From Alteromonadaceae bacterium (GTDB taxonomy: Bacteria > Pseudomonadota > Gammaproteobacteria > Enterobacterales > Alteromonadaceae): a stretch of 64,000 bases of DNA. Below, one piece after another: positions 8,044 to 16,066 of the stretch (positions are counted from its first letter, which is position 1; each line of letters starts with the position of its first letter). Location of the stretch: NCBI GenBank assembly GCA_014872785.1, contig WKFJ01000015.1, positions 1-64,000 on the forward strand, in the 5' to 3' direction. The position numbers and the translations under genes are program-made. Under the pieces are notes generated by a model. The model was not told the origin of the DNA. It was given only the letters and a program-made list of their open reading frames with translations, and did not search any database.

Positions 8044-10111
8044 TACTGTATTTGTCCTTGTATGCAAGCCACCGATTAATGATAGCTACGGCATTGGCTT
8101 GATGCAGCTGCCATAAATGATTTGCGAGCTTTTGCACTTCAGGAATGAGGTAGGCATCGCGCACTAAGTCGGCAATTTTGAGATTTGCCAGTCCGGTTTG
8201 TTTGGTACCCAGTAACTCGCCTGGACCGCGAATTTCAAGGTCTTTCTGGGCTATTACGAATCCGTCATTGCTCTCTCGCAAAACGCCGAGTCGCTGTTGC
8301 GCGACTTTACTCAACGGGTGTTGATACATCAGCACGCAGTGACTCTCAACTCCGCCGCGACCTACTCGACCGCGCAACTGGTGCAATTGTGCCAGTCCAA
8401 GACGTTCAGCGTTTTCTATGATCATTAGGCTGGCATTGGGCACATCAACACCAACTTCAATAACGGTGGTGGCGACTAATAAGTCGAGCTCGCCTTCTTT
8501 AAAGGCTTGCATAACTGCTTGTTTTTCCGTGGGCTTTTGTCGTCCATGCACCAATCCAATATTGAGTTCTGGGAGGCAGGTGTTGAGGATAACTAAAGTG
8601 TCTTCTGCCGCCTGACATTGCAGTGCTTCTGATTCCTCGATTAAGGTGCACACCCAATAAACCTGTCTATTTTCTTCTTTGCATGCGGTGCGCACTCTGT
8701 CCACGATGTCGCCACGGCGCCCATCTGGCATTACGACAGTTTTGACCGGCGTTCTGCCCGGGGGTAATTCATCAATCACTGAACTGTCTAGGTCGGCATA
8801 GGCAGTCATAGCAAGTGTTCTGGGAATAGGGGTTGCGGTCATGATTAATTGGTGCGGGAAATAACCCTGTACTTCACCTTTTTCTCGAAGCGCGAGACGT
8901 TGATGCACGCCAAAGCGATGTTGCTCATCGACAATCACGAGGGTTAGCTGGGCAAACTCCACCTGTTTTTGAAATAGCGCATGGGTACCCACCACAAGTT
9001 TTGCGCTACCTTCGGCAATTCGGCTAAGTGTTTCTTCTCTGGCTTTGCCTTTGAGCTTGCCAGCGAGCCAGGCACATTCGATTCCAAGCGGCTCAAACCA
9101 CCCTAAAAAGTTGTGAAAATGTTGTTCAGCTAACAGCTCTGTGGGCGCCATCAAAGCCACTTGTTGCCCCTGTTCGATGGTGTTGAGTGCCGCAAGTGCA
9201 GCTACTAGTGTTTTGCCTGAGCCAACATCCCCTTGCACTAGGCGCATCATAGGTTTTGCTTGGGCTAAATCCCGGTTTATTTCGGCGACAACCCTTGTTT
9301 GTGCTCCTGTGGGCTGAAATGGTAATGCGGCCAAAAAGCTCTCTTTTAATTTAACTGATTCAGGAATGGCAATGGCTGGGTCTTGCTGTGCCTGCGCTCT
9401 GATTTTTAAAACGGACAAGTGTTGTGCCAACAGCTCTTCTAATATCAGACGTTTTTGTGCCGCGTGTTTGCCTTCTAGCAACTCACTCATAGCGACGTCT
9501 GGCGTGGGACGATGCACGGTATTTAATGCCTCTGTCATCGTCATTTGCTGATCGTATAGCCCATCGGGCAGAAGTTCGGTTAAACCGTCTTTTTTAAGTT
9601 TTGCTAGCGCTTGTTCAGTGAGGTTGCGCAAGGTTAACTGTTTAATGCCTTCTGTGGTGGGGTAAACTGGAGTAAGCGTTTCTGCAACTGTTGTGTCAGT
9701 GTCCTCAGATAATATTTTATATTCAGGGTGCACTATTTCTAGTCCACGCACTCCCGGACGGGCTTCTCCAAAACAACGCACCTGTGCACCTTCAACAAAG
9801 CCCTGTGCTTGCGCCGCCGAAAAGTAAAAAAAACGAAGGGTAAGACTACCGCTGGCATCAGCGATATTTACCACCAGTGTACGTTTTTTGCCGTAACTGA
9901 TTTTACTGCTTTTAACGGTGGCAATTACCGTTGCGGCGGTGCCTCGCTGCATGTCTGCAATGGGGTAGACACGGGTTCTGTCTTCATAGCGAAGCGGTAA
10001 GTGAAATAGGGCATCTTGGACGGTCAGCAAACCAATAGTCGCTAGTTTTTCTGCGACCTTTTTTCCTACCCCTTTTAACTCTGTGATGGGCATGCTGCTG
10101 ATATTGTGCAT
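8036..10111 (-). CDS. recG: ATP-dependent DNA helicase RecG
   Basis: 691 aa, full length. The N-terminal wedge/OB domain (about 1-150) is followed by the SF2 helicase core with Walker A GDVGSGKT, DEQH box (VDEQHRFG), motif III TATPIPRT and the RGRVGRGG motif VI. The C-terminal segment LGTKQTGLANLKIADL is typical. RecG reverses stalled forks and processes Holliday junctions. In E. coli recG follows trmH in the spoT operon. Here about 4.8 kb of other genes separate trmH from recG, so recG must have its own promoter. It overlaps rsmJ. Confidence 0.97.
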   Translation of the reverse strand: MHNISSMPITELKGVGKKVAEKLATIGLLTVQDALFHLPLRYEDRTRVYPIADMQRGTAATVIATVKSSKISYGKKRTLVVNIADASGSLTLRFFYFSAAQAQGFVEGAQVRCFGEARPGVRGLEIVHPEYKILSEDTDTTVAETLTPVYPTTEGIKQLTLRNLTEQALAKLKKDGLTELLPDGLYDQQMTMTEALNTVHRPTPDVAMSELLEGKHAAQKRLILEELLAQHLSVLKIRAQAQQDPAIAIPESVKLKESFLAALPFQPTGAQTRVVAEINRDLAQAKPMMRLVQGDVGSGKTLVAALAALNTIEQGQQVALMAPTELLAEQHFHNFLGWFEPLGIECAWLAGKLKGKAREETLSRIAEGSAKLVVGTHALFQKQVEFAQLTLVIVDEQHRFGVHQRLALREKGEVQGYFPHQLIMTATPIPRTLAMTAYADLDSSVIDELPPGRTPVKTVVMPDGRRGDIVDRVRTACKEENRQVYWVCTLIEESEALQCQAAEDTLVILNTCLPELNIGLVHGRQKPTEKQAVMQAFKEGELDLLVATTVIEVGVDVPNASLMIIENAERLGLAQLHQLRGRVGRGGVESHCVLMYQHPLSKVAQQRLGVLRESNDGFVIAQKDLEIRGPGELLGTKQTGLANLKIADLVRDAYLIPEVQKLANHLWQLHQANAVAIINRWLAYKDKYSNA

Positions 10112-10212
10112 GAATGCGAACAGACTTTCTTAAATGGTTGATTAGCCTAAGTTTCGCTTATTTTACCTGAATATAAAACCAGTAGTTTTGAAAAATGCGG
10201 TGAAAGTAGGTG

Positions 10213-10247
10213 AAAACAGCGCAGCAGCCAGGGATAAAATGCTGCGC
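10213..10247 (-). terminator. Intrinsic terminator after the peroxiredoxin-like gene
   Basis: On the minus strand the arms GCGCAGCA and TGCTGCGC form an 8-bp GC-rich stem with a 13-nt loop, followed by TGTTTTCA. It begins 8 bases past the stop at 10256, as expected for a terminator of the gene that ends there. Confidence 0.6.
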
Positions 10248-10255
10248 ACAGAGGT

Positions 10256-10897
10256 TTAGCTCTGATTGGCTAAATCGAGAATCTTAGTGGCTTGTAAGAG
10301 CAACTCAGGTTCAACTCTTACTCTGAAATTCGGATTTACATATTGAAAATGTATAACCCCTTCTGAATCCGCTACATAAACGGCTGGAACCGGTAAAGCA
10401 ACTTTTGAGGTGCCGTCGATGGACGCAAACTCTACGCCCATTTTGTCTTTGTAGCGTGCTGCTAAATTGTCTGGTAAGAAGAAACCGATGCCAAAGGCGC
10501 TAGAGGCTTCAAACTTGTTGTCAGACAGTAAAGTGACGGCAAATTCCGATTTTAACGCCTGTTCTTTTAAGCGCTCAGGCGAGTCAGGTGAAATCGCCAC
10601 TATTTGATAACCGAGGTCAACGATTTGTTTTTCAACATCGCGCAAGCCAGCAAGCTGAGCACTGCAATACGGACACCAACCGCCGCGATAGAAGATAAAG
10701 ACGGTAGGCTTGTTTTTTACCAGCTCTTTGAGCTTGATTGAGTTGCCGTCTAAGTCACTAACAACAACGTCCGGTAGCATTTGCCCATTAAGTAGTGGCG
10801 CAACTTGTTCGGCGTCATCGGCAATTTTATTAATTTCTGCTGCAAAACAGAGGCTGCCGAACATAAGTGTGCAAAGTACGATTAGAATCTTCTTCAT
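10256..10897 (-). CDS. Exported peroxiredoxin-like (AhpC/TSA, redoxin) protein
   Basis: 213 aa from the ATG at 10897. A signal peptide (MKKILIVLCTLMFGSLCFA) is followed by a thioredoxin-fold redoxin domain. The active site is a CXXC (GGWCPYCSAQL) rather than the single Cys of classic 2-Cys peroxiredoxins, as in the peroxiredoxin-like family. It likely acts in the periplasm as a thiol peroxidase or disulfide reductase, substrate unknown. The longest frame starts 5 codons upstream at a TTG. The ATG with GGA 8 bases before it and a proper signal peptide is chosen. A terminator follows. Confidence 0.85.
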   Translation of the reverse strand: MKKILIVLCTLMFGSLCFAAEINKIADDAEQVAPLLNGQMLPDVVVSDLDGNSIKLKELVKNKPTVFIFYRGGWCPYCSAQLAGLRDVEKQIVDLGYQIVAISPDSPERLKEQALKSEFAVTLLSDNKFEASSAFGIGFFLPDNLAARYKDKMGVEFASIDGTSKVALPVPAVYVADSEGVIHFQYVNPNFRVRVEPELLLQATKILDLANQS

Positions 10898-11092
10898 TGG
10901 ATTTCCAAACAATTTCTAGTGCATGCAATGACCTAGGCATTCAATAAAAGCTTTCAAAAATTATTTTAGATTTAATAAGAAAAATGCCTTTGTGCTTCAT
11001 TTTTCCTCATTTTACTGCCAATCATGGTTTTTGATTTGCGAGTAAAGTTTGCTCACTAATTTCAGTCATCATCACATTTCTTTGGAGTAATA

Positions 11093-11746
11093 ATGGCTAC
11101 GCAACAAGAAGTTGAAGCGGGACAAGCCGTTTACAGTAAATCAGTTCTGGCTTTGTACGACTGGTGGGTGTTAGGTTTTTCTAATCGTTTGTTATGGCGC
11201 TGTCCAACCAAATTGTTGCGCAGTGAATTTAGTGAACTGGCCAGTGACAATCACTTGGATGTGGGCGTAGGCACGGGCTATTACCCCGACAAGTGCCTGA
11301 GTAACAGTTACCAAAGACTGGGATTGCTTGATCTCAACGCTAATAGTTTGGCGGTTGCTGCGAAGCGATGTGAGCGTTTTCAACCGGAACAACTGCAAGC
11401 TAATGTGCTGGAACCTTTGTCTATCGGATGCGATAAGTTTGATTCTGTGAGCTTTAACTTTCTGCTGCACTGCTTACCAGGCAATATTACCGAAAAAGCG
11501 AGTACTTTCGCACATGTTAAGTCACTACTTAATCCAGACGCGCAGGTGTTTGGTAGTACGATATTAGGTACCGGAGTAAAACCTAATAAGGCCGCAAAGA
11601 AATTAATGAGTCTTTACAACAAAAAAGGAATTTTTAGCAATAGCGAAGATAATGTTGACGACCTTGGGCATGCTCTGAATCAACATTTCAAAGATGTATC
11701 TTTAAGAGTTATCGGTTGCGTAGCTATTTTCAGAGCTATTGTTTAA
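11093..11746 (+). CDS. Class I SAM-dependent methyltransferase
   Basis: 217 aa. Motif I is HLDVGVGTGYYPD (near residue 55), then an acidic residue ends strand 2 (LLDLNANSL), and FDSVSFNFLLHCLPG is the motif IV/V region. The substrate is unknown. The aromatic N-terminal part (LALYDWWVLGFSNRLLWRCP) is usual for small-molecule methyltransferases of the UbiE/methylase-12 type. RBS TTGGAG is 7 bases before the ATG. The gene stands alone on the plus strand, convergent with the hemolysin III gene. Confidence 0.85.
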   Translation: MATQQEVEAGQAVYSKSVLALYDWWVLGFSNRLLWRCPTKLLRSEFSELASDNHLDVGVGTGYYPDKCLSNSYQRLGLLDLNANSLAVAAKRCERFQPEQLQANVLEPLSIGCDKFDSVSFNFLLHCLPGNITEKASTFAHVKSLLNPDAQVFGSTILGTGVKPNKAAKKLMSLYNKKGIFSNSEDNVDDLGHALNQHFKDVSLRVIGCVAIFRAIV

Positions 11747-11769
11747 TGGCTGCCTATTACCTACAGGCT

Positions 11770-12411
11770 TTAGAGCACATAGGCGTATACGGAGACAAAG
11801 TGGCACGCTGTGCCACCTAGTACGAACACATGGAATACAGCGTGATTAAGGGGGAGCGACTTAATGGCGTAAAGTACCGCACCGACGGTGTAACTTATCC
11901 CACCGGCGACCAACCAAAACGCAGCTTCCGGCGAGAGTGCCGCCATTAATGACTTGCCTACAAACAAAATCAGCCACCCCATAAAAAGGTATATGCTGGT
12001 GGAGAGTATTTTGAATCTGCCAGTGAAGAACAGCTTTAAGGTAATGCCAATGGCGGCCAGGCTCCAAATGATGCCGAATATCCACCAACCTGTAACGGGC
12101 TCTAGTACCAACAATGCAAAAGGTGTGTAAGTACCTGCTATTAATATGAATATTGCACAGTGGTCAAAAACGCGTAATTTGGCACGAAGTGAAGGCTTTA
12201 CTGCTCGATGATAAAGCGTTGACGCTAGGTACAAGGTAAGCATGCTCAAACCAAATACCAATGCAGAGGCGAAAGCGGCATTCGAATAACCATCAACTGC
12301 TTTCATTACCAGAAAGATAGTGCCTAGCACACTCAGTACAAATCCGAGTAAATGCGAATAGATATTTAGCGCTTCTTCCAATGGAGAATAGCCGGTTGCT
12401 GTGTTAGCCAT
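11770..12411 (-). CDS. Hemolysin III family membrane protein (TrhA/YqfA-like)
   Basis: 213 aa from ATG at 12411. It has seven predicted hydrophobic segments with the family marks TLYHR (S/YH in TM2-3) and FDHCAIFILIAGTYTPF, and the final HAVFHVFVLGGTACHF, which carry the metal-binding Ser/Asp/His residues of the PAQR superfamily. TrhA in E. coli affects membrane energetics and lipid balance. The role here is inferred from family only. The longer frame begins with TTG 5 codons upstream and is not preferred. A strong -10 box with an overlapping 18-bp palindrome lies about 50 bases upstream (12462-12488), so the gene is probably under tight repression or activation. Confidence 0.88.
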   Translation of the reverse strand: MANTATGYSPLEEALNIYSHLLGFVLSVLGTIFLVMKAVDGYSNAAFASALVFGLSMLTLYLASTLYHRAVKPSLRAKLRVFDHCAIFILIAGTYTPFALLVLEPVTGWWIFGIIWSLAAIGITLKLFFTGRFKILSTSIYLFMGWLILFVGKSLMAALSPEAAFWLVAGGISYTVGAVLYAIKSLPLNHAVFHVFVLGGTACHFVSVYAYVL

Positions 12412-12461
12412 GTTCGTAAAGCCCAAGCAGTGTATTGCACCGAGTATGAATAGTAAGCAGG

Positions 12462-12488
12462 ATTATACTCAGCGTACACGTGTACGCT
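12462..12488 (-). promoter_or_regulatory. Promoter of the hemolysin III gene with 18-bp palindromic operator
   Basis: On the minus strand the perfect palindrome AGCGTACACGTGTACGCT (12471-12488) is followed, after GAG, by a perfect TATAAT (12467-12462). No good -35 hexamer is seen at 17 bp; weak TTCTAG is 19 bp away. A dyad inside the -35/-10 spacer fits either a TetR-like repressor or a MerR-like activator. The regulator is not adjacent. Confidence 0.65.
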
Positions 12489-12662
12489 AGAATTTTCAGC
12501 CTAATTTTCCAAATTTACTAGAACTGCGCCGGTTCATTTAAAAATGACGCAAATATTGAAGGGAAATTCTGGTTCTCAATTGGTAGTCTTTAAGACGTCG
12601 AAGACACTTTACCTGTAGCTGGTTTGGTTAGTTCAATGATTAACTTTGTCGCTTTTTAAATA

Positions 12663-12688
12663 GATTGAGCGTGCAAGCACGCTCAATC
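12663..12688 (-). terminator. Hairpin after the DUF2306 gene, probable terminator
   Basis: A near-continuous dyad with 12-bp arms GATTGAGCGTGC and GCACGCTCAATC and a 2-nt centre lies 10 bases past the stop at 12699. On the minus strand it is followed by TATTT then A residues, so the T run is short. A strong hairpin at a gene end makes a terminator likely. Confidence 0.5.
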
Positions 12689-12698
12689 TTCATGGTAG

Positions 12699-13577
12699 TT
12701 AAAGCGAAATTGCTTCACCATTAACTATTTTTTGTAAGAAAGGTGTTAGCCCAATAAGGCCTGTGATCATAAAGACGGTGAGGCCAGCAAGTGCACCGCA
12801 GGTTGCATACTTTACTATGGCGCTACGAGTGCCCATGGCGTAAAAATATAGCTGTAATGCTGCAAGCGGCAGCACGTAGCAGCCGAATGTCCAAAGGCTG
12901 AAGAATAGGTCACCAAATCCTGGGTTCATGCTTAAAATGGAACCGCCAATTAAGTACCCAAATGTGCCGACTCTTAAGAACCACTGTGCGTTAGACACGA
13001 GATATAAGCGCATTGCCCATTGTCTATGGTGTTTAATATCGCGCTTTTTCACACAATAAAGTGCCATAAACGCAAACCCTAAGATCAAAAAGCCGTTAAT
13101 TGTGGTGCCTATAGCGGAGTGCACATCAGGGCTGTTGCCTCTAACCCACACTAAATAGAATCCAGATAACGCGAGGAAAAGGACAGTAAGTAAATAAACA
13201 TAGCCATTTATTTTGTGGAATGTTGGAAACTTATTCCGTATCTGCGGAAATAATTGCAGCGCGCCGCCAAAAGCGATAATGCCAGCACCTATGGTATGAA
13301 AGGCAAAGGCTAAATTACCACCGGTGTCACCTTTCTCGTAAGGTTTACTGCCTAGCGGCTCCCAACGGTTCCAAATTTCCATATTGTCGGTAATAACAGA
13401 AAAACCGTAAAAAGACATAATGTAATAGAAAAATAGCCACTGCCCAATCAGTACAGAAACAAACCAAAACGCGGCCGTACCTTTTAAAAGTTGTTGGGCT
13501 ATTGCCCCGTCTTTTCTGTTTTGACTAGTCTGTGACTGACTAGAAAGCGGTAGCTTTTCCAATAAGTGTGTAAACAT
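12699..13577 (-). CDS. DUF2306 family integral membrane protein
   Basis: 292 aa from ATG 13577. After a cytoplasmic N-terminus, about seven or eight hydrophobic segments follow. The core has FHTIGAGIIAFGGALQLFP and KINGYVYLLTVLFLALSG, then KHHRQWAMRLY, which are the recurrent histidine-containing segments of DUF2306. The function of the family is unknown; conserved His in membrane segments suggests heme or metal binding, but that is inference. The start is moved from a GTG at 13628 because GGAGAG lies 6 bases before the ATG at 13577. It is followed downstream by a hairpin, and preceded on the same strand by the AraC-type gene, its possible regulator. Confidence 0.8.
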   Translation of the reverse strand: MFTHLLEKLPLSSQSQTSQNRKDGAIAQQLLKGTAAFWFVSVLIGQWLFFYYIMSFYGFSVITDNMEIWNRWEPLGSKPYEKGDTGGNLAFAFHTIGAGIIAFGGALQLFPQIRNKFPTFHKINGYVYLLTVLFLALSGFYLVWVRGNSPDVHSAIGTTINGFLILGFAFMALYCVKKRDIKHHRQWAMRLYLVSNAQWFLRVGTFGYLIGGSILSMNPGFGDLFFSLWTFGCYVLPLAALQLYFYAMGTRSAIVKYATCGALAGLTVFMITGLIGLTPFLQKIVNGEAISL

Positions 13578-13680
13578 GCAATTCTCTCCATCAACACCAA
13601 CTGTTTGAGAAAATTGTGCAGTTTTCACCTGTCTTTGGCGTCCGAACGGGCATTGTTGGACGTATTTGTATGAATTGTTA

Positions 13681-14811
13681 TTAGCTGACTGAAGTTCGGT
13701 AAGCGGTAGGCGTCATTCCTGAGACTTTTTTAAATGCGCTGTTAAATGTCGATTTAGAATTAAAACCCACTTCATAGGCGATAGTCGATACGAGCTTATC
13801 ACTACTTCTCAATAAATCTTGGGCAGCTTTGACGCGGTAACCGTTCACAAAATGGAAAAAGTTAGTGTGCAAATGTTGCGACAGGGTTTCGGAGATATGA
13901 TTTTCTGAGACATTAATTGCAGTAGATAAGGTGTTTAGTGAAAGCTCTTCATCGCAGTACATTCTTCCATCGCTCATCACCCTTTGTAATTTGCTTGCAA
14001 TTTCTTGCATACGAGCTGCTGGCAATGACGCATCCCTTGTCGCTATTGTTTGCGGTTCACCCTTGTCTGAATCTTCTAAAACATTTTGTTTAAGTGCTAA
14101 GTGCGCAAATAGCATGAGTATAAAAGCCTCAGCAATTGGCAAAACAATACCAGAGCCAAACCATTTCCAAGACATAAAGGATAATGTGTACTCAATGGCA
14201 TATAACAGCCACGCTAAGCCCCATAGGATAAGTACAACTTTAAACCAATCCAGTGAGCGACCTTCAATGCTGGAAAAGCGCTGCATAAGCTGGGCTTTGT
14301 GTTTGTGGTGCAGTTTTAGAGTGACCGCAAGATAAGCGCCGGTAAATATGACGAACACGAGCATGGTTGAGACACATGTAAAGACTGCAATTTGCCAATG
14401 CTCAGGAATACGAGTGGCGGGGTCTGCCAGTGCCAATTTTTCCTGAGGACTTAGTTGAAATAAGAATGGCAGCATTAATACGATGACTGAAATCGGACCC
14501 AGTAGCGCCAGAAGTGCGGGTGTTTTGGGAAACTTGCGCTCCGGCGACATGACCGCGTGAGCATATAAATACAGTGCTGGCCCAAGTAGTGTTCTTATTG
14601 GCATTTGGGCTCCAGCAAGCCAAGGCGCATATCGATAAAAGCCACTGTAAATATAAAGCTCTCCCAAGATATGAATTATCAATAATCCTAAAAGGCCTGC
14701 GAGGTAGAGATTGGGCTTGAGCTTCGGCTTGTCCAATGTATTAATTAAGGAAAGCACAGTGATGCCTAGCATACTTGAGTAAATTACGGTAGGGACAACA
14801 TCGACAGCCAT
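13681..14811 (-). CDS. Membrane-anchored AraC-family transcriptional regulator
   Basis: 376 aa from ATG 14811. The N-terminal 235 residues form about seven transmembrane helices, and the C-terminal 100 residues are an AraC/XylS double HTH (NTLSTAINVSENHISETLSQ, then TIAYEVGFNSKSTFNSAFKKVSGMTPTAYR). Such proteins sense a signal in the membrane and bind DNA directly. The longest frame begins at TTG 14889; the ATG at 14811 starts just before the first helix, as usual in this group, but neither has a strong RBS. It lies 103 bases upstream of the DUF2306 gene on the same strand. The target is unknown. Confidence 0.8.
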   Translation of the reverse strand: MAVDVVPTVIYSSMLGITVLSLINTLDKPKLKPNLYLAGLLGLLIIHILGELYIYSGFYRYAPWLAGAQMPIRTLLGPALYLYAHAVMSPERKFPKTPALLALLGPISVIVLMLPFLFQLSPQEKLALADPATRIPEHWQIAVFTCVSTMLVFVIFTGAYLAVTLKLHHKHKAQLMQRFSSIEGRSLDWFKVVLILWGLAWLLYAIEYTLSFMSWKWFGSGIVLPIAEAFILMLFAHLALKQNVLEDSDKGEPQTIATRDASLPAARMQEIASKLQRVMSDGRMYCDEELSLNTLSTAINVSENHISETLSQHLHTNFFHFVNGYRVKAAQDLLRSSDKLVSTIAYEVGFNSKSTFNSAFKKVSGMTPTAYRTSVS

Positions 14812-14924
14812 AAGAGGTATGTTTACTAGCTCAACGTGCGAGATACTTTTTCTATGTGCAAGCTTGCACTGAGTATCGTCAATTAGCAACCATTAGCCTG
14901 GCAGAATTCTGTAAGTGAACGCGT

Positions 14925-15629
14925 TTAGCTATTAAGCGAGGCAATGGCCTCTGAAGATAACTGCATTTGTTGCCACCAGTATTTACTGGCTATTATTTCT
15001 CCGTCATCCCCAATCTCTGGTAACGACAGTGTTTTAGTTTGCCAATGTTTATAAAGGTCTGGGTAACCATTTTGGAACATCAATTCATTGAAGTCTTGCT
15101 CTGGAATGGTGGGCTTATTGTATAAACCGGCATTTTGTCTCTGTCTCTGCGCCTCATATAAAATTAATGCGCCGGCAACGGAAACATTCAGAGATTGCAC
15201 CATACCCATCATAGGAATAATAATTTGCTTGTCTGCTTTGGCGATGGCCTCGTCTGACGCCCCGTATTTTTCTTGTCCCAAAATTATGGCCGTGGGTTTG
15301 GTGTAATCAATTTCGCGAAAATCTACGGCATCTTCACTTAGGTGCGTCACCAACACTTGCATGTCTTGCTGTTTAAATTGGCCGTGGGCATCACTGAATT
15401 GTGTGTGGCGTTCGACTTTCACCCATTTATGACTGCCTCGCGACGTGCCTCTGCGCATAAAGGTTTTTCCGTCCCACACAATATGTACATTATGTACACC
15501 CACAGCGTCACAGGTCCTTACAATAGCTGAGAAATTTTGTGGTTTGTGCACGTGTTCCATACATACCGTTAAATCAGTTTGTCTTTGGTGCAGGATCTTT
15601 TTTAAGCGTTGATAGCGTTCGGGTGACAT
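14925..15629 (-). CDS. trmH: tRNA (guanosine18-2'-O)-methyltransferase TrmH
   Basis: 234 aa, the normal length. It is a SPOUT-class enzyme that methylates the ribose of G18 in the D-loop. N-terminal KPQNFSAIVRTCDAVG carries the catalytic Arg, and the trefoil-knot motifs AIILGQEKYGASDEA and IIPMMGMVQSLNVSVAGAL are intact. It is the last gene of the gmk-rpoZ-spoT-ridA-trmH run, with 41 bases between it and ridA. In enterobacteria recG would follow directly; here the AraC/DUF2306/hemolysin III genes intervene. Confidence 0.95.
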   Translation of the reverse strand: MSPERYQRLKKILHQRQTDLTVCMEHVHKPQNFSAIVRTCDAVGVHNVHIVWDGKTFMRRGTSRGSHKWVKVERHTQFSDAHGQFKQQDMQVLVTHLSEDAVDFREIDYTKPTAIILGQEKYGASDEAIAKADKQIIIPMMGMVQSLNVSVAGALILYEAQRQRQNAGLYNKPTIPEQDFNELMFQNGYPDLYKHWQTKTLSLPEIGDDGEIIASKYWWQQMQLSSEAIASLNS

Positions 15630-15670
15630 GTGGCTTTCTTTTGGGGGAGGGGAAGGGAGTGTAATACTCC

Positions 15671-16057
15671 CTAGTCGTTAACTTCTAAAATACCGTCGAT
15701 TTCAATTTGCGAACCTTTGGGTAATTCTTTCACACCAATCGCTGCACGAGCTGGGTAAGGTTGCGTAAAGTGCTGACTCATAATTTCATTCACGGTGGCA
15801 AAATTACTAAGATCAGTTAGGAAGATGTTTACTTTCGTCATACCTTGTAAGCTGCCACCCGCCGCTTCGCACACCGCGGTAAGGTTTTTGAATACTTGTT
15901 GCGCTTGCTCGGCAAAGTCATCAGATACCATTTCCATAGTTTCGGGCACTAGGGGGATTTGCCCAGAAAGATACACCACGTTACCTGAACGCACGGCTTG
16001 GCTATAGGTGCCAATGGCGGCAGGTGCCTTATCTGTATGAATAACGGTTTTAGACAT
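15671..16057 (-). CDS. ridA: RidA family reactive enamine/imine deaminase
   Basis: 128 aa. Family signatures are the N-terminal [20 protein letters not shown], and the C-terminal [23 protein letters not shown], which includes the Arg that anchors the substrate carboxylate and the Glu near the active site. RidA hydrolyses 2-aminoacrylate and related enamines made by PLP enzymes, preventing their damage. It starts 9 bases after the spoT stop, so it is co-transcribed with spoT. Placement between spoT and trmH is common outside the enterobacteria. Confidence 0.93.
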   Translation of the reverse strand: MSKTVIHTDKAPAAIGTYSQAVRSGNVVYLSGQIPLVPETMEMVSDDFAEQAQQVFKNLTAVCEAAGGSLQGMTKVNIFLTDLSNFATVNEIMSQHFTQPYPARAAIGVKELPKGSQIEIDGILEVND

Positions 16058-16066
16058 TATTTTTCC

